A stretch of DNA of 64,000 nt from the NCBI RefSeq assembly GCF_018129065.1, contig NZ_JAAEDM010000017.1:1-64000 (forward strand), given 5' to 3'. A program made the translations under genes and the position numbers. Each line of letters begins with the position of its first letter. Position 1 is the first letter of the stretch. Positions 1 through 8,900 of this stretch are shown piece by piece. This DNA comes from Neoroseomonas soli. GTDB taxonomy: Bacteria > Pseudomonadota > Alphaproteobacteria > Acetobacterales > Acetobacteraceae. The notes under the pieces were generated by a model. That model was not told the origin of the DNA. It made no database searches and saw only the letters and a program-made list of their open reading frames with translations.

Positions 1-512
1 AGGCTTTCGCTTGCCACCGCGGCGCGCGGCGCGGTCTCGATGGCCACCACCGGCACCTGCCGGCCGGGCACCGCGTCGGCCAGGGCGCGGCTGCGGTCCC
101 CATCCACGGTGACGCGCACCTGCGCCGTGCCGCCCTCGGGCACCCCGAGCAGCGAGGCGGCCCGCGCCGACAGCCCGATCACGCGCCCCCGCCGCACCGG
201 CCCGCGCTCATTGACGCGCAGCGTCAGCGAACGCCCGTTCTCGAGGTTCGTCACCGTCACCACCGCCGGCAGTTGCAGCGTGCGATGGGCGCCGAGCGCG
301 CGCCCGTCGCTCCAGGCTTCGCCATTCGCCGTCCGCTCGCCCCAGCCGGGCCCGGCATGGCGTGTCGCAAGGCCGGTCTCCACGAGCGAGAAATCCTCCC
401 GCGGATAGGACCAGACGCCGCCCATGCTGTAGGCGTCGCCGACCGTGTAGCGGGCGGGCGTGCCCGAGCAGCCGGCCAGCAGCGCGGCGAGGAGAAGGAG
501 CGGCGCCCTCAC
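1..512 (-). CDS. rlpA: RlpA-family septal lipoprotein (partial, 3' end outside window)
   Basis: About 170 codons are visible; the C-terminus lies beyond the window edge. It starts with GTG at 512, overlapping the TGA of the upstream transglycosylase gene (GTGA). A short lipoprotein signal with lipobox LLAGC (residues 11-15) is followed by the double-psi beta-barrel of RlpA, including TRHAGPGWGERTANGE, VTVTNLENGRSLTLRVNERGP and a final GTAQVRV strand. In the family these are outer-membrane-anchored proteins acting on denuded septal glycan. The residues that make RlpA a lytic transglycosylase cannot be judged from this fragment, so activity is inferred. Coupling to an MltB-type enzyme supports a cell-wall role. 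Confidence 0.85.
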   Translation of the reverse strand, partial: MRAPLLLLAALLAGCSGTPARYTVGDAYSMGGVWSYPREDFSLVETGLATRHAGPGWGERTANGEAWSDGRALGAHRTLQLPAVVTVTNLENGRSLTLRVNERGPVRRGRVIGLSARAASLLGVPEGGTAQVRVTVDGDRSRALADAVPGRQVPVVAIETAPRAAVASES

Positions 513-1531
513 CCCACCCGGTCCGACAGCAGCCCGACCGCGAGACCGTAGTTCACCGGGGAATTGTACCGCCGGATGACGCGCAGGTTGTGGTGGCCGA
601 GGAAGACCTGCCCGCTGCCGCGGCTGGGAAGGACGATGCTCGCCTCCGGCCCATCGGTCGGCAGCGGGTTGCCGTTGGCGTCGCGGAAGCCCATGCGCGC
701 GAAATCGCGCAGCGGGCGGCGGCTCTCGGTATCGGCGCCGGAGAGGCTGAAGCCCGGCGGCGGCCGCACCTCCCGCCCCCAGGGCTCGCCCTCGCGCCAG
801 CCCGAACGCTGGAAGTAGTGGGCGATCGAGCCGAGCGCATCGGCCCGGTTCTCCCAGATGTCGCGCCGCCCGTCCCCGTCGAAATCCACCGCGAGCCGGT
901 CGAAGTTGGACGGCATGAACTGCGGCTGCCCCATCGCGCCGGCCCAGGAGCCGCGCATGCGGTCCGGGCGGATGTGCCCCTCGTCGAGGATCTTCAGCGC
1001 GGCGAATAATTCGTTGCGGAAGTAGGAAGCGCGGCGGCCTTCCCAGGCGAGCGTCGCCAGCGCCTCGACCACGCTGAAGCCGCCGGTATTGCCGCCGAAA
1101 TTCGTCTCCACGCCCCAGATGGCGACGACGACGCGCGGTGAGACGCGGTAGCGCTGCTCGATCCGGCGCAGCAGGTCGGCGCTCTCGCGATACAGCCGCT
1201 GGCCGTTCTGGATGCGGGTCGGCGTGACCATGATGCGGTCGCGGTATTCCTCCCACGGCAGCCCGCCCTCGGCCTGCCGGCGGTCCAGTTCGATGACGCG
1301 GGAATTCGGCCGCACGCCGGCGAAAGCCGCGGCCAGCGTCGTCTGCGAGATGCCGCGCCGGCGGGCCTCGGTCTTCACCCCATCGACGAAACGGTCGAAG
1401 GGGACGGAGGACACGGGCTCGACCATCGGCGCCGCCTCGGCCGAGACCGGTGCCGATGCGGCCGGCGGGTTGGCGGCGGCGGTGCATCCCGCAAGCGGCG
1501 CGGCGGCGAGGAAAAGGCGACGGGCGATCAT
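509..1531 (-). CDS. Lytic murein transglycosylase, MltB (GH103) type lipoprotein
   Basis: 340 aa. The start at 1531 (MIARRLFLAAAPLAGC) gives a twin-arginine-like lipoprotein signal with a lipobox at AGC; codons further upstream in frame do not look like protein. The catalytic region follows: VVVAIWGVETNFGG with the catalytic Glu in VETN, then SVVEALATLAWEGRR, GAMGQPQFMPSNF and the calcium-loop-like DFDGDGRRDIW. A short C-terminal part ends in SPVNYGLAVGLLSDRVG. The family cleaves the MurNAc-GlcNAc bond of peptidoglycan to form 1,6-anhydroMurNAc in the periplasm. It is translationally coupled to the rlpA-like gene (TGA 509-511). Divergent from the PrpD-family gene, with an operator-like palindrome in the gap. 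Confidence 0.9.
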   Translation of the reverse strand: MIARRLFLAAAPLAGCTAAANPPAASAPVSAEAAPMVEPVSSVPFDRFVDGVKTEARRRGISQTTLAAAFAGVRPNSRVIELDRRQAEGGLPWEEYRDRIMVTPTRIQNGQRLYRESADLLRRIEQRYRVSPRVVVAIWGVETNFGGNTGGFSVVEALATLAWEGRRASYFRNELFAALKILDEGHIRPDRMRGSWAGAMGQPQFMPSNFDRLAVDFDGDGRRDIWENRADALGSIAHYFQRSGWREGEPWGREVRPPPGFSLSGADTESRRPLRDFARMGFRDANGNPLPTDGPEASIVLPSRGSGQVFLGHHNLRVIRRYNSPVNYGLAVGLLSDRVG

Positions 1532-1560
1532 GGCCCGGACGTGCCATGCGCGCGGTGCGG

Positions 1561-1579
1561 ATGCAAACACCTGTTGCAT
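1561..1579. promoter_or_regulatory. Operator-like inverted repeat in divergent promoter region
   Basis: A perfect 6-bp inverted repeat, ATGCAA-N7-TTGCAT, lies between the divergent transglycosylase (start 1531) and PrpD-family (start 1637) genes. Symmetry, spacing and location fit a dimeric repressor site. No regulator gene is adjacent, so the binding protein is unknown. Confidence 0.35.
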
Positions 1580-1636
1580 GCCTTGGCGCCACCGACCGGA
1601 GTGATAAGGTCCGGCCCATTCCCGGAGGACAACGCA

Positions 1637-3037
1637 ATGGCTGCCGTCACGCGCGAACTCGCCGCCTTTACCGCCGCGATCCGCTACGAATCCCTGCCCG
1701 CAGAGGTCCAGGAGCGGACGCGCTTCCTCGTGCTCGACCTCGTCGGCAACATGCTGCGCGGACGTCACGATACGGAGAGCACGGCGCCATTGCTCGCGGC
1801 GGTGCGTGCGCTCGGCCTCGCCGCCGGCTCCGCCGCCGTGTTCGGCGATTCGGCGCGCTACACGCCGGCCGGCGCGGCGCTGGTGAACGGCACCACGGCG
1901 CATTCGCTCGACTTCGACGACACCCATGCCGCGGGCACGCTGCATCCCGGCGCGCCGGTGATCCCGGCCGCGCTCGCCGCCGCCGAGATGGTGGGCGCCG
2001 ACGGCAAGACCGTGCTCGCCGCGATCGTCGCGGGCTATGAGGTGACGTGCCGCCTCGCCCTGTCGCTGCCCGGCGGCGACCATTACGAGCGCGGCTACCA
2101 CCCGACCGCGACCTGCGGCGCCTTCGGCGGCGCTGCGGCGGCGGCGCGCGTGTTCGGTCTTTCGGCGGAGCAGGTCGAAAGCGCCTTCGGCATCGCTCTC
2201 TCCCAGGCGGCGGGCTCGCTGCAGTTCCTCAACAACGGCGCCTGGACGAAGCGTTTCCAGGTCGGCTGGTCGGCGCTGAACGGCCTCACCGCCGCCTGCC
2301 TGGCGCGCGAAGGCTTCCGTGGCGCCGGCGAGGCGCTGGAAGGCCGCGCCGGCTTCCTGCGCGCCTATGCCCCCAACCCGAAGCCCGAGCGCGCCCTGCA
2401 AGGCCTTGGCTCCGAGTGGGAACTGATGGAGACGGCGGTGAAGCCTTATCCGTCCTGCCGCTACGGCCACGCCAACGTCGATGCGGCGCTGGCGCTGCGC
2501 GCCGAGCTCGGGCTGAAGACCGAGGAGATCGAGAGCGTGACCATGGGCCTGCCCAACAAGGGCATGCTGCTGGTTGGCGCACCGACGCAGTACAAGCAGA
2601 ACCCGCAGAACATCGTGGACGGCCAGTTCAGCGGCCCCTTCGTCGTTGCCTGCGCCCTCGCCCGCGGCCATTTCGGCTGGGACTCCTACGCCTGGCTGCA
2701 GGATGCCGACCTGCGCGGCCTGATGAAGAAGATCCTCCCGCAGGAGGATGCCGAGGTGGAGGCCGACTTCCCGGAATTCATGTCCGGCAAGCTGACGGTG
2801 AAGGCGCGCGGCCAGACCTTCGTGAAGAAGGTGAACATCCCGAAGGGCGAGCCCGCCAACTTCCTGACGGAAGACGAACTGCGGGCGAAGTTCCACGGCC
2901 TCGCGGATTCGGTTCTCGGCGCGGATCGGGCCCGCCAGCTTGCCGATGCGGTGCTGAACCTCGACAAGGCCGCCGACGTGCACGGGATGCTGCGGCTCGG
3001 CGCGCCGATGATGGCCGCCCGCCTGGCGGGCGAGTAA
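1637..3037 (+). CDS. MmgE/PrpD family protein
   Basis: 466 aa. The ATG at 1637 is preceded by GGAGGA at 1624-1629, which decides the start; the frame remains open upstream but lacks family similarity. The N-terminus (TRELAAFTAAIRYESLPAEVQERTRFLVLDLVGNMLRG) and the block HSLDFDDTHAAGTLHPGAPVIPAALA are typical of the MmgE/PrpD fold, whose best-known member is 2-methylcitrate dehydratase. A KPYPSCRYGHANVDAAL block and a C-terminal small domain are also present. Many members are not methylcitrate enzymes, and no prpB or prpC is nearby, so a generic hydratase or isomerase on a small organic acid is the safer call. tRNA-Ser follows 17 bp after the stop. Confidence 0.85.
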   Translation: MAAVTRELAAFTAAIRYESLPAEVQERTRFLVLDLVGNMLRGRHDTESTAPLLAAVRALGLAAGSAAVFGDSARYTPAGAALVNGTTAHSLDFDDTHAAGTLHPGAPVIPAALAAAEMVGADGKTVLAAIVAGYEVTCRLALSLPGGDHYERGYHPTATCGAFGGAAAAARVFGLSAEQVESAFGIALSQAAGSLQFLNNGAWTKRFQVGWSALNGLTAACLAREGFRGAGEALEGRAGFLRAYAPNPKPERALQGLGSEWELMETAVKPYPSCRYGHANVDAALALRAELGLKTEEIESVTMGLPNKGMLLVGAPTQYKQNPQNIVDGQFSGPFVVACALARGHFGWDSYAWLQDADLRGLMKKILPQEDAEVEADFPEFMSGKLTVKARGQTFVKKVNIPKGEPANFLTEDELRAKFHGLADSVLGADRARQLADAVLNLDKAADVHGMLRLGAPMMAARLAGE

Positions 3038-3054
3038 CCCGGCACGTGGCGTCC

Positions 3055-3142
3055 GGATGGGTGGCCGAGCGGTCTAAGGCAGCGGTCTTGAAAACCGCCA
3101 GGGTGCAAGCCCTCGTGGGTTCGAATCCCACCCCATCCGCCA
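3055..3142 (+). tRNA. tRNA-Ser (anticodon TGA)
   Basis: The acceptor stem GGATGGG (3055-3061) pairs with CCCATCC (3132-3138), discriminator G at 3139 and encoded CCA at 3140-3142. The anticodon stem GCGGT/ACCGC encloses the loop CTTGAAA with TGA at 3089-3091. A long variable arm (AGGG...CCCT) and GGTTCGAATCCC T-arm mark a serine class II tRNA. It lies 17 bp after the PrpD-family stop. Confidence 0.97.
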
Positions 3143-3173
3143 TGGCGCGGCCCCACCCCGCCGGGCCGCGCGC

Positions 3174-4013
3174 GTGAGCCCCGGCGCGGACCTCCTGGTC
3201 GTGCTGCGCATCGCGGTCGCCGCGATCTCGCTCGGCGCGGCGGCGGCCGGCTTCCATGCAGGCTGGCAATCGCGGCACGCGCCCCGGCGCTTCATGTTCG
3301 CCACCCTCGGCGCGGCCGCCTGCGTGGTGGCTGCGGCACTTGCCACGGGCGGCGTCTTCGGCGCCCCCGCCCCCGCTGGCCTGCCCGGCTGGCTGCACCT
3401 GCTGCCCGATGTGATGCTGCCCGTGCTGCTGGTGGCCTTCCTGGCCGGCCTGCGGCGCCAGGACGCCGCCCGGCGCGCCGCCACGACCTCCTCCCCGCTC
3501 AACCCCGGCACCGGGCTGCCGAACCGCGCCGCGCTGTTCGGCCAGGTCGCGCCTGCGCTGGCGCGCAGCCGGCGCGAGGACGTTCCCTGTTCCGTCATCG
3601 CCGCCGCCGTGGACGGCCTGGCGGAGATCGAGGAACAGCGCGGCCCCGGCGCCGTCGCCGAGGTGCTGCGCGACTTCGCCACCGCCTTCCGGGACGCGAC
3701 CCGGGCCGGTGACGTGGCCGGCCACCTCCGGCCGCAGGTCCTCGGCGCCCTGCTGCCCGGGGCGGAGGCCGCGCGCACCGTGGGCGACCGGCTCCGCGAG
3801 GAGATCTCCGTCCGCCTGCCCCACCCCGCCATGGATGGCCGCCGCCTGACGGTCAGCATCGGCATTTCCCTGGTCGGCGGCGGCCCTGCCTCCGCCGCCC
3901 TGGACGAGGCCTTCGCCGCGAGCGAGGCCGCACTGGTCGCCGCCCGCAGGGCCGGCGGCGACCAGGTGATGGTGGCCGAGCCCCCGCCGATGCGCACCGC
4001 CGAGCCGGTCTGA
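3174..4013 (+). CDS. Membrane protein with degenerate GGDEF domain
   Basis: 279 aa, GTG start 31 bp after tRNA-Ser. Three hydrophobic segments (about residues 7-24, 40-62 and 70-92) precede a GGDEF-like domain. The domain keeps the entry motif NPGTGLPNRAALF (about 107-119) and the terminal VSIGIS strand. The active-site loop, normally R-x-GGDEF followed by hydrophobic residues and LLPG, reads HLRPQVLGALLPG, so the whole signature is lost. The upstream metal-site Asp region is also altered (AAAVDGLAEI). It is therefore unlikely to make c-di-GMP. A regulatory or protein-interaction role is inferred. No EAL domain or partner gene is adjacent. Confidence 0.75.
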   Translation: MSPGADLLVVLRIAVAAISLGAAAAGFHAGWQSRHAPRRFMFATLGAAACVVAAALATGGVFGAPAPAGLPGWLHLLPDVMLPVLLVAFLAGLRRQDAARRAATTSSPLNPGTGLPNRAALFGQVAPALARSRREDVPCSVIAAAVDGLAEIEEQRGPGAVAEVLRDFATAFRDATRAGDVAGHLRPQVLGALLPGAEAARTVGDRLREEISVRLPHPAMDGRRLTVSIGISLVGGGPASAALDEAFAASEAALVAARRAGGDQVMVAEPPPMRTAEPV

Positions 4014-4068
4014 CGGCACCCACCCGGCACCGTTCCCCGGCCACGGGAATGGGACTATCGTCAGCGGC

Positions 4069-4728
4069 GTGAACCTGCTTGCGCCCCCCCGCGCCCGGCT
4101 GCAGATCGAAGTCGTCTTCGACCTGATCTGCCCGTGGTGCTACCTCGGCACCCGCCGCCTGAGACGGGCGCTGCGCGCGCGCCCCGACATCCTGGCCGAT
4201 ATCACCTGGCGGCCCTTCCTGCTCAATCCCGACATCCCGTCGGGGGGGTTGCCGCGCCAGGAATTCCTCACGCGGAAATTCGGCGGCGAGGAGCGCGCCC
4301 GGCGCCTGCACGCCACGATCTCGGAACTCGGCCGCGCCGAGGGCGTGCCCTTCCGCTTCGAGCGCATCCTGCGCATGCCCTCCAGCCTCGACGCGCATCG
4401 CCTGGTGCGCTTCGCCGCGCGGGAAGGCCTGGCGCAGACGATGGTGGATTCGCTGTTCCACGCGTACTTCGCCGAAGGTGCGGACCTCGGCCACACCGAC
4501 ACGCTGGTGCGGCTCGCCATGCGCATCGGTCTCGAAGCGACGTCGGTGCACCGCTTCCTCGATTCGGGCGCGGAGGCGGATGCGGTGCATGCGGAAAACC
4601 TCCGCGCGCATCGCCTCGGCATCAACGGCGTGCCCTGCTTCGTCATCGCCGGCCGCCATGCGATCGCCGGCGCGCAGGAGCCCGAAGTGCTCGAACGCCT
4701 GATCGACGTCGCGCTTGTGGAAGATTGA
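4069..4728 (+). CDS. DsbA-family (FrnE-like) thioredoxin-fold oxidoreductase
   Basis: 219 aa, GTG start. The thioredoxin-fold opening strand LQIEVVFDLICPWCYLG carries the CPWC redox motif at residues 21-24. Later features match the FrnE/DsbA-like group: LNPDIPSGGLPRQEFLTRKFGG, the helical insertion, and a C-terminal NGVPCFVIAGRHAIAGAQEPEVLERLI with the cis-Pro loop (GVPCF). There is no signal peptide, so it acts in the cytoplasm, unlike classical DsbA. FrnE-type proteins have been linked to disulfide or polyketide chemistry; the substrate here is unknown. It sits between two tRNA genes, 55 bp after the degenerate GGDEF gene and possibly co-transcribed with it. Confidence 0.85.
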   Translation: MNLLAPPRARLQIEVVFDLICPWCYLGTRRLRRALRARPDILADITWRPFLLNPDIPSGGLPRQEFLTRKFGGEERARRLHATISELGRAEGVPFRFERILRMPSSLDAHRLVRFAAREGLAQTMVDSLFHAYFAEGADLGHTDTLVRLAMRIGLEATSVHRFLDSGAEADAVHAENLRAHRLGINGVPCFVIAGRHAIAGAQEPEVLERLIDVALVED

Positions 4729-4739
4729 CGCGCGGGGCC

Positions 4740-4768
4740 TTGCGCGTCGCGCGCACCGCGTCTAAGGA
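4740..4768 (+). promoter_or_regulatory. Possible promoter for tRNA-Val
   Basis: TTGCGC (4740-4745), a 17-bp spacer, then TAAGGA (4763-4768), ending 20 bp before the tRNA. It is a loose match to sigma-70 boxes but sits where a tRNA promoter should. Confidence 0.3.
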
Positions 4769-4788
4769 GGCGTCCCCGCCAGGACGGG

Positions 4789-4864
4789 GGGCGCATAGCT
4801 CAGTGGTATGAGCGCCTGCTTGACACGCAGGAGGTCCGTGGTTCGATCCCACGTGCGCCCACCA
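4789..4864 (+). tRNA. tRNA-Val (anticodon GAC)
   Basis: The acceptor stem GGGCGCA (4789-4795) pairs with TGCGCCC (4854-4860), discriminator A at 4861 and encoded CCA at 4862-4864. The anticodon stem CCTGC/GCAGG encloses TTGACAC with GAC at 4822-4824. D-arm AGCTCAGTGGT and T-arm GGTTCGATCCC are canonical. 76 nt. Confidence 0.98.
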
Positions 4865-4987
4865 TTTCCCCTCTTTATTTGATCCTCAGGCGCCGGCGCC
4901 GCGCATCCGCGCGGCTTGGCTTTCGCGCCGTGCGCTGTTGCGCTGGCGGCGACTGTCGGGCTGGGCGCGGTCGCGCATGCGCGCTCC

Positions 4988-5012
4988 CGGCCCGAGGCAG
5001 GGCCTCGGGCCG
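4988..5012. repeat. GC palindrome 1 (hairpin)
   Basis: The 11-bp arms CGGCCCGAGGC / GCCTCGGGCCG are separated by a 3-nt loop in the 258-bp noncoding gap between tRNA-Val and the convergent outer-membrane protein gene. No T-run follows on either strand, so it is not a classical intrinsic terminator. It may be a REP-like element or a factor-independent stop hairpin. Confidence 0.6.
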
Positions 5013-5055
5013 CATGATCCCGGCTTCGACGATGTGGCGCTTCCCGGACACGCTT

Positions 5056-5082
5056 GCGGCCCGGGACAGTGCCCCGGGCCGC
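5056..5082. repeat. GC palindrome 2 (hairpin)
   Basis: The 10-bp arms GCGGCCCGGG / CCCGGGCCGC surround a 7-nt loop. It lies 44 bp after palindrome 1 in the same gap and has a related GGCCCG core. The pair may form a small REP-type cluster or a transcriptional boundary between convergent genes. Confidence 0.6.
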
Positions 5083-5122
5083 TGCTGCGTCATCAATGGT
5101 GCGCTGGGCGCCGCGCGCGCCT

Positions 5123-5908
5123 TCAGAACCGGTAGCGGAAGCCCAGGACGAAGGAGTTCGCGCCTTCGTACACGCCATTGTACGTGCCGAAGATTCCGCT
5201 GCGGTGCATGTAGCGGAACGCCACCTCGTACTGCGGGTAGTCCGGCAGCGCGACGGTGAGCTCCGGCGAGAAGAAGTTCAGCCAGTGCGACTGGTTCTGC
5301 TCCGGCCGCAGGTCGGTGCCGCGCTCGACGCCCGGCAGGCGCGTCACGTAGTCGGGGCCGAAAGACAGGCCGAAGGTCGTGTAGACGTAATCGGTCCAGG
5401 GGAAGCCATCGTAGCGGAGATAGGCCGCGGCCCAGAACTCGCCACCTTCCGTGTCGCCGAAGCGGTAGACGCCGCCGGCCTCCAGATCGACCATGAAGAA
5501 GCGCCAGAAGCGCGCGACGCGGTACTGGACCGCGCCGCCCGCCAGCGTGTCGTCGCCCCAGGACCCGGACCAGGGCGCGACGATCAGGTCGCGCAGCTTG
5601 CCGTCCGCCACCGAGGACCCGAGGAAAAGCGTGGCGGACCAGGGCCGCGCATCGGCCAGCGCGCGGGCGCGATCGCCGGGCGAAAGGCCCGAGAGGTCGG
5701 GTCCGGCGACGGAGGCCGTGGCCGCCGCGGGTGCCGCGACCACCCCAGGCACCGGCGCGGGCTCGGAGACCGGCTGCGCGGCCTGCGCGGGCAGCGCCTC
5801 CTGCCGCGGCATGGTGCGCCGTTCGGGCGGCGGACCACCGGCAACGAGCAGGAACGCGGTGGCCGCCAGGGAAGCAAGGCGGGCCGCCGGGCGGAATGCG
5901 AAGGACAT
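5123..5908 (-). CDS. Outer-membrane beta-barrel protein, PagL-like (lipid A deacylase / acyloxyacyl hydrolase family)
   Basis: 261 aa. The start at 5908 gives a short hydrophobic N-terminal signal (LASLAATAFLLVAGG), then an Ala/Pro-rich linker to about residue 75. The remainder has alternating aromatic beta-strands (WSATLFLGSSVADG, FWAAAYLRYDGFPW, YEVAFRYMHRSGIFG) and ends in LGFRYRF, a C-terminal Phe typical of outer-membrane barrels. MHRSG contains the H-x-S pattern of PagL, and an acidic residue follows at VYEGANS. This suggests lipid A 3-O-deacylase-like chemistry, but similarity is weak and a generic porin-like barrel is possible. It is a single-gene unit, 83 bp after mfd, with its own likely promoter. 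Confidence 0.55.
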   Translation of the reverse strand: MSFAFRPAARLASLAATAFLLVAGGPPPERRTMPRQEALPAQAAQPVSEPAPVPGVVAAPAAATASVAGPDLSGLSPGDRARALADARPWSATLFLGSSVADGKLRDLIVAPWSGSWGDDTLAGGAVQYRVARFWRFFMVDLEAGGVYRFGDTEGGEFWAAAYLRYDGFPWTDYVYTTFGLSFGPDYVTRLPGVERGTDLRPEQNQSHWLNFFSPELTVALPDYPQYEVAFRYMHRSGIFGTYNGVYEGANSFVLGFRYRF

Positions 5909-5938
5909 GCGCACGGACCTCAGTCGGAACGGCATTCC

Positions 5939-5966
5939 GCTTAGGGCCGTGCTGCGCGGCTGGCAA
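5939..5966 (-). promoter_or_regulatory. Possible promoter for the outer-membrane protein gene
   Basis: Reading the minus strand, TTGCCA (5966-5961), 16 bp, then CTAAGC (5944-5939), 31 bp before the ATG. The boxes are reasonable for an alphaproteobacterial housekeeping promoter and lie in the gap after mfd. Confidence 0.35.
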
Positions 5967-5991
5967 CCGCCCCCTCGACGATTCCGCAACG

Positions 5992-8900
5992 TCAGGCCGC
6001 GCGCGCCTGCCGCACCAGTTTCGCCAGGCCCGCCAGCAGGTCGCGCGCGGCCTTGACCCGATGCCCGAGGTCCATCTCCCGCAGAAGCGCGAGCTTGTGA
6101 TCGGGCCGCAGCTTCACGGCCCCCTTCTGCGCCTGCACCCAGGCGACCAGCCCGCCCGGATTCGAGAATCGGTTGCCGCGGAAGGAGACCACCACCCCCT
6201 TCGGCCCGGCATCGAGCTTGTCCACCCCCGCCTCGCGGCACAGCCGCTTGATGGCGACGACCTGGAGCAGGTTCTCGACCTCGTGCGGCAGCGGGCCGAA
6301 GCGGTCCACCAGCTCGGCCGCCATGGCGTCGTTCTCGCCATCGGTCGCGAGCGCGCCGATGCGGCGATAGAGGCCGAGGCGCACCGGCAGGTCGGCGACG
6401 TAGTCCTCCGGGATGAGCACCGGCAGGCCGAGATTGATCTGCGGCGTCCAGTCGCGCTCGCTCTCGCCTTCGCCCTTCCCCTGCCCCGCCTTGATGTCGG
6501 CGACCGCTTCCTCGAGCATCTGCTGGTACAGCTCGATGCCGACCTCGCGGATCTGTCCGGACTGCTCCTCGCCGAGCAGGTTGCCGGCGCCGCGGATGTC
6601 GAGGTCGTGCGAGGCCAGCGTGAATCCCGCGCCGAGGTTGTCGAGCGTCTGCATCACTTCCAGCCGCTTCTCCGCGGCGGCGGAGAGGCGATGCGACTGC
6701 GGCCAGGTGAGATACGCGTAGCCGCGCAGCTTGCCGCGCCCGACGCGGCCGCGAAGCTGATAGAGCTGCGCCAGCCCGAACATGTCCGCGCGATGGATCA
6801 GCAGCGTGTTCACCGCCGGCATGTCGAGGCCGGATTCCACGATGTTGGTGGCGAGCAGGACGTCGTGCTTGCCGTCGCCGAACTCGGTCATCACCCGTTC
6901 CAACTCGGTGGGGCTGATGCGGCCATGGGCCTGGACGACGCGCGCCTCGGGGACGATCTCGGCCAGGCGTTCGGCGACCTTCGCCATGTCCTCGATGCGC
7001 GGCACCACGCAGAAGACCTGGCCGCCGCGGAAGCGCTCGCGCTGGATGGCCTCCCGCAGCACCACCGGGTCCCAGGGCATGATGAAGGTACGGACGGCGA
7101 GGCGATCCACCGGCGGCGTGGCGATGACGCTCATCTCCCGCACCCCGGTCAGGGCCAGTTGCAGCGTTCGCGGGATGGGCGTCGCGGTCAGCGTCAGCAC
7201 ATGCACGTCGGCCTTGAGCGACTTCAGCGCCTCCTTGTGCTTGACGCCGAAATGCTGCTCCTCGTCCACGATCACCAGGCCGAGGTCGGCGAATTCCACG
7301 GACTTCGCGAGCAGCGCATGCGTGCCGACGACGATGCTGACGTCGCCGGACTTCAGCCCCGCGCGCACCTCGGCCGCTTCCTTCGCGGTCACCATGCGCG
7401 AAAGCTGCGCCACCTTCACCGGGAAGCCCTGGAAGCGCGCGGCGAAGGTGCGCGCATGCTGGCGCGCGAGAAGCGTGGTCGGCACGACAACCGCGACCTG
7501 CGACCCGCTCATCGCCGCGACGAAGGCGGCGCGCAGCGCGACCTCCGTCTTGCCGAAGCCGACATCGCCGCAGATCAGGCGGTCCATCGGGCGGCCGGCG
7601 GAAAGGTCCTCCAGCACGTCCGCGATGGCGCGGGCCTGGTCCTCGGTCTCGGCGAAGGGGAAGCGGGCGCAGAACTCGTCCCACAGGCCCTCGGGCGGCG
7701 TCGCCAGCACGCCGTCCTTCATGCGGCGCAGCGCGGCGGTGCGGATCAGCTCGCCCGCCATGTCGCGGATGCGGGACTTCGCCTTGGCCTTGCGGTTCTG
7801 CCAGGAGACGCCGCCGAGCTTGTCGAGCGCGACGCCGGCCGTCTCGGTGCCGAAGCGCGAGAGGATCTCGATGTTCTCGACCGGCACGAACAACCGGTCG
7901 CCGCCGTCATAGGTCAGCCTCAGGCAGTCATGCGGCGCGCCGCTGACCTCGATGGTGATCAGCCCCTCGTACCGCCCGATGCCGTGGTCCTGGTGGACGA
8001 CGAGGTCGCCTTCCGCGATCTCGGTGGCGTCGGCGATGAACTGGTCGGCGCGGCGCCGGCGGCGCGGCGGCCGGGCGATGCGCTCGCCGAGGATGTCCTG
8101 TTCCGCCGTGACGCAGATGCCGTCCGCGACGAAGCCGCGCTCCAGCCCCATGACGACCAGGGCGACGACGCCCTCGGGCAGGGCGCGGGCGGATTTCCAA
8201 TCCTCGGCCGGCGCGGCGGCGACGCCGTTCTCGCGCAGCAGGTTCGCCATCCGCTCGCGCGAGCCTTTCGTCCACGCGGCGAGCAGCGGGCGGCGCCCTG
8301 CCTTCACCTGCCCGGCGGCGAGCCCGGCATAGGCAGCGAAGACGTTCTCGCCGGCGGTGCGCGCTTCGGTCAGCAAGGGGCCGGGGCGGCCGCCGGCCTC
8401 GATGCCGTCGGTGCCGTCCGGCTTGGCGAAGGGGTTGAATTGCAGCACCGGGCCGCCGGCGAGCATCTCGTCCCAGCCCTCGCGGTCAAGGTGCAGCGTC
8501 GCCGGCGGCGCCGGGCGGTAGGGTACTTCGCCCTCGCTCACCCGCACGGGCACGCGGCGGGCCTGGTAGTGGTCGGCCACCATCTCGAAGCGTGCGGTCG
8601 CCACCTCGTCCGCCTGGTGGTCGAGGCTGACCGAGGCACCCGGCGCGTAATCGAGCAGGGCCGCCATGGATTCATGGAACAGCCCGGCCCAGTGCTCCAT
8701 GCCCGGATGCTTCCGGCCGGCGCTGACGGAGACATAGAGCGGGTCCTCCGCCGCCGCCGCGCCGAACAGGTCGCGATAGGCGGTGCGGAAGCGCGCGCGG
8801 GATTCCTCGTCGAGGAACACTTCCCCCACCGGCCGCAGGCGCAGTTCCGGCACGACCTTGCCGCTGCGCTGCGTCCCCGTGTCGAAGCGGCGCATGTCCT

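Noticed and set aside
1532-2983. N-terminal extension of the transglycosylase to 824 residues
   Set aside because: The upstream ~480 codons run antisense through the PrpD-family gene, and a lipoprotein signal begins exactly at 1531.
1637-3037. 2-methylcitrate dehydratase PrpD as a firm call
   Set aside because: No prpB, prpC or prpR nearby; the MmgE/PrpD family has many members with other substrates.
3055-4864. tRNA genes as attachment sites of an integrated element
   Set aside because: No integrase, no duplicated tRNA 3' end and no composition shift between or beyond the tRNAs.
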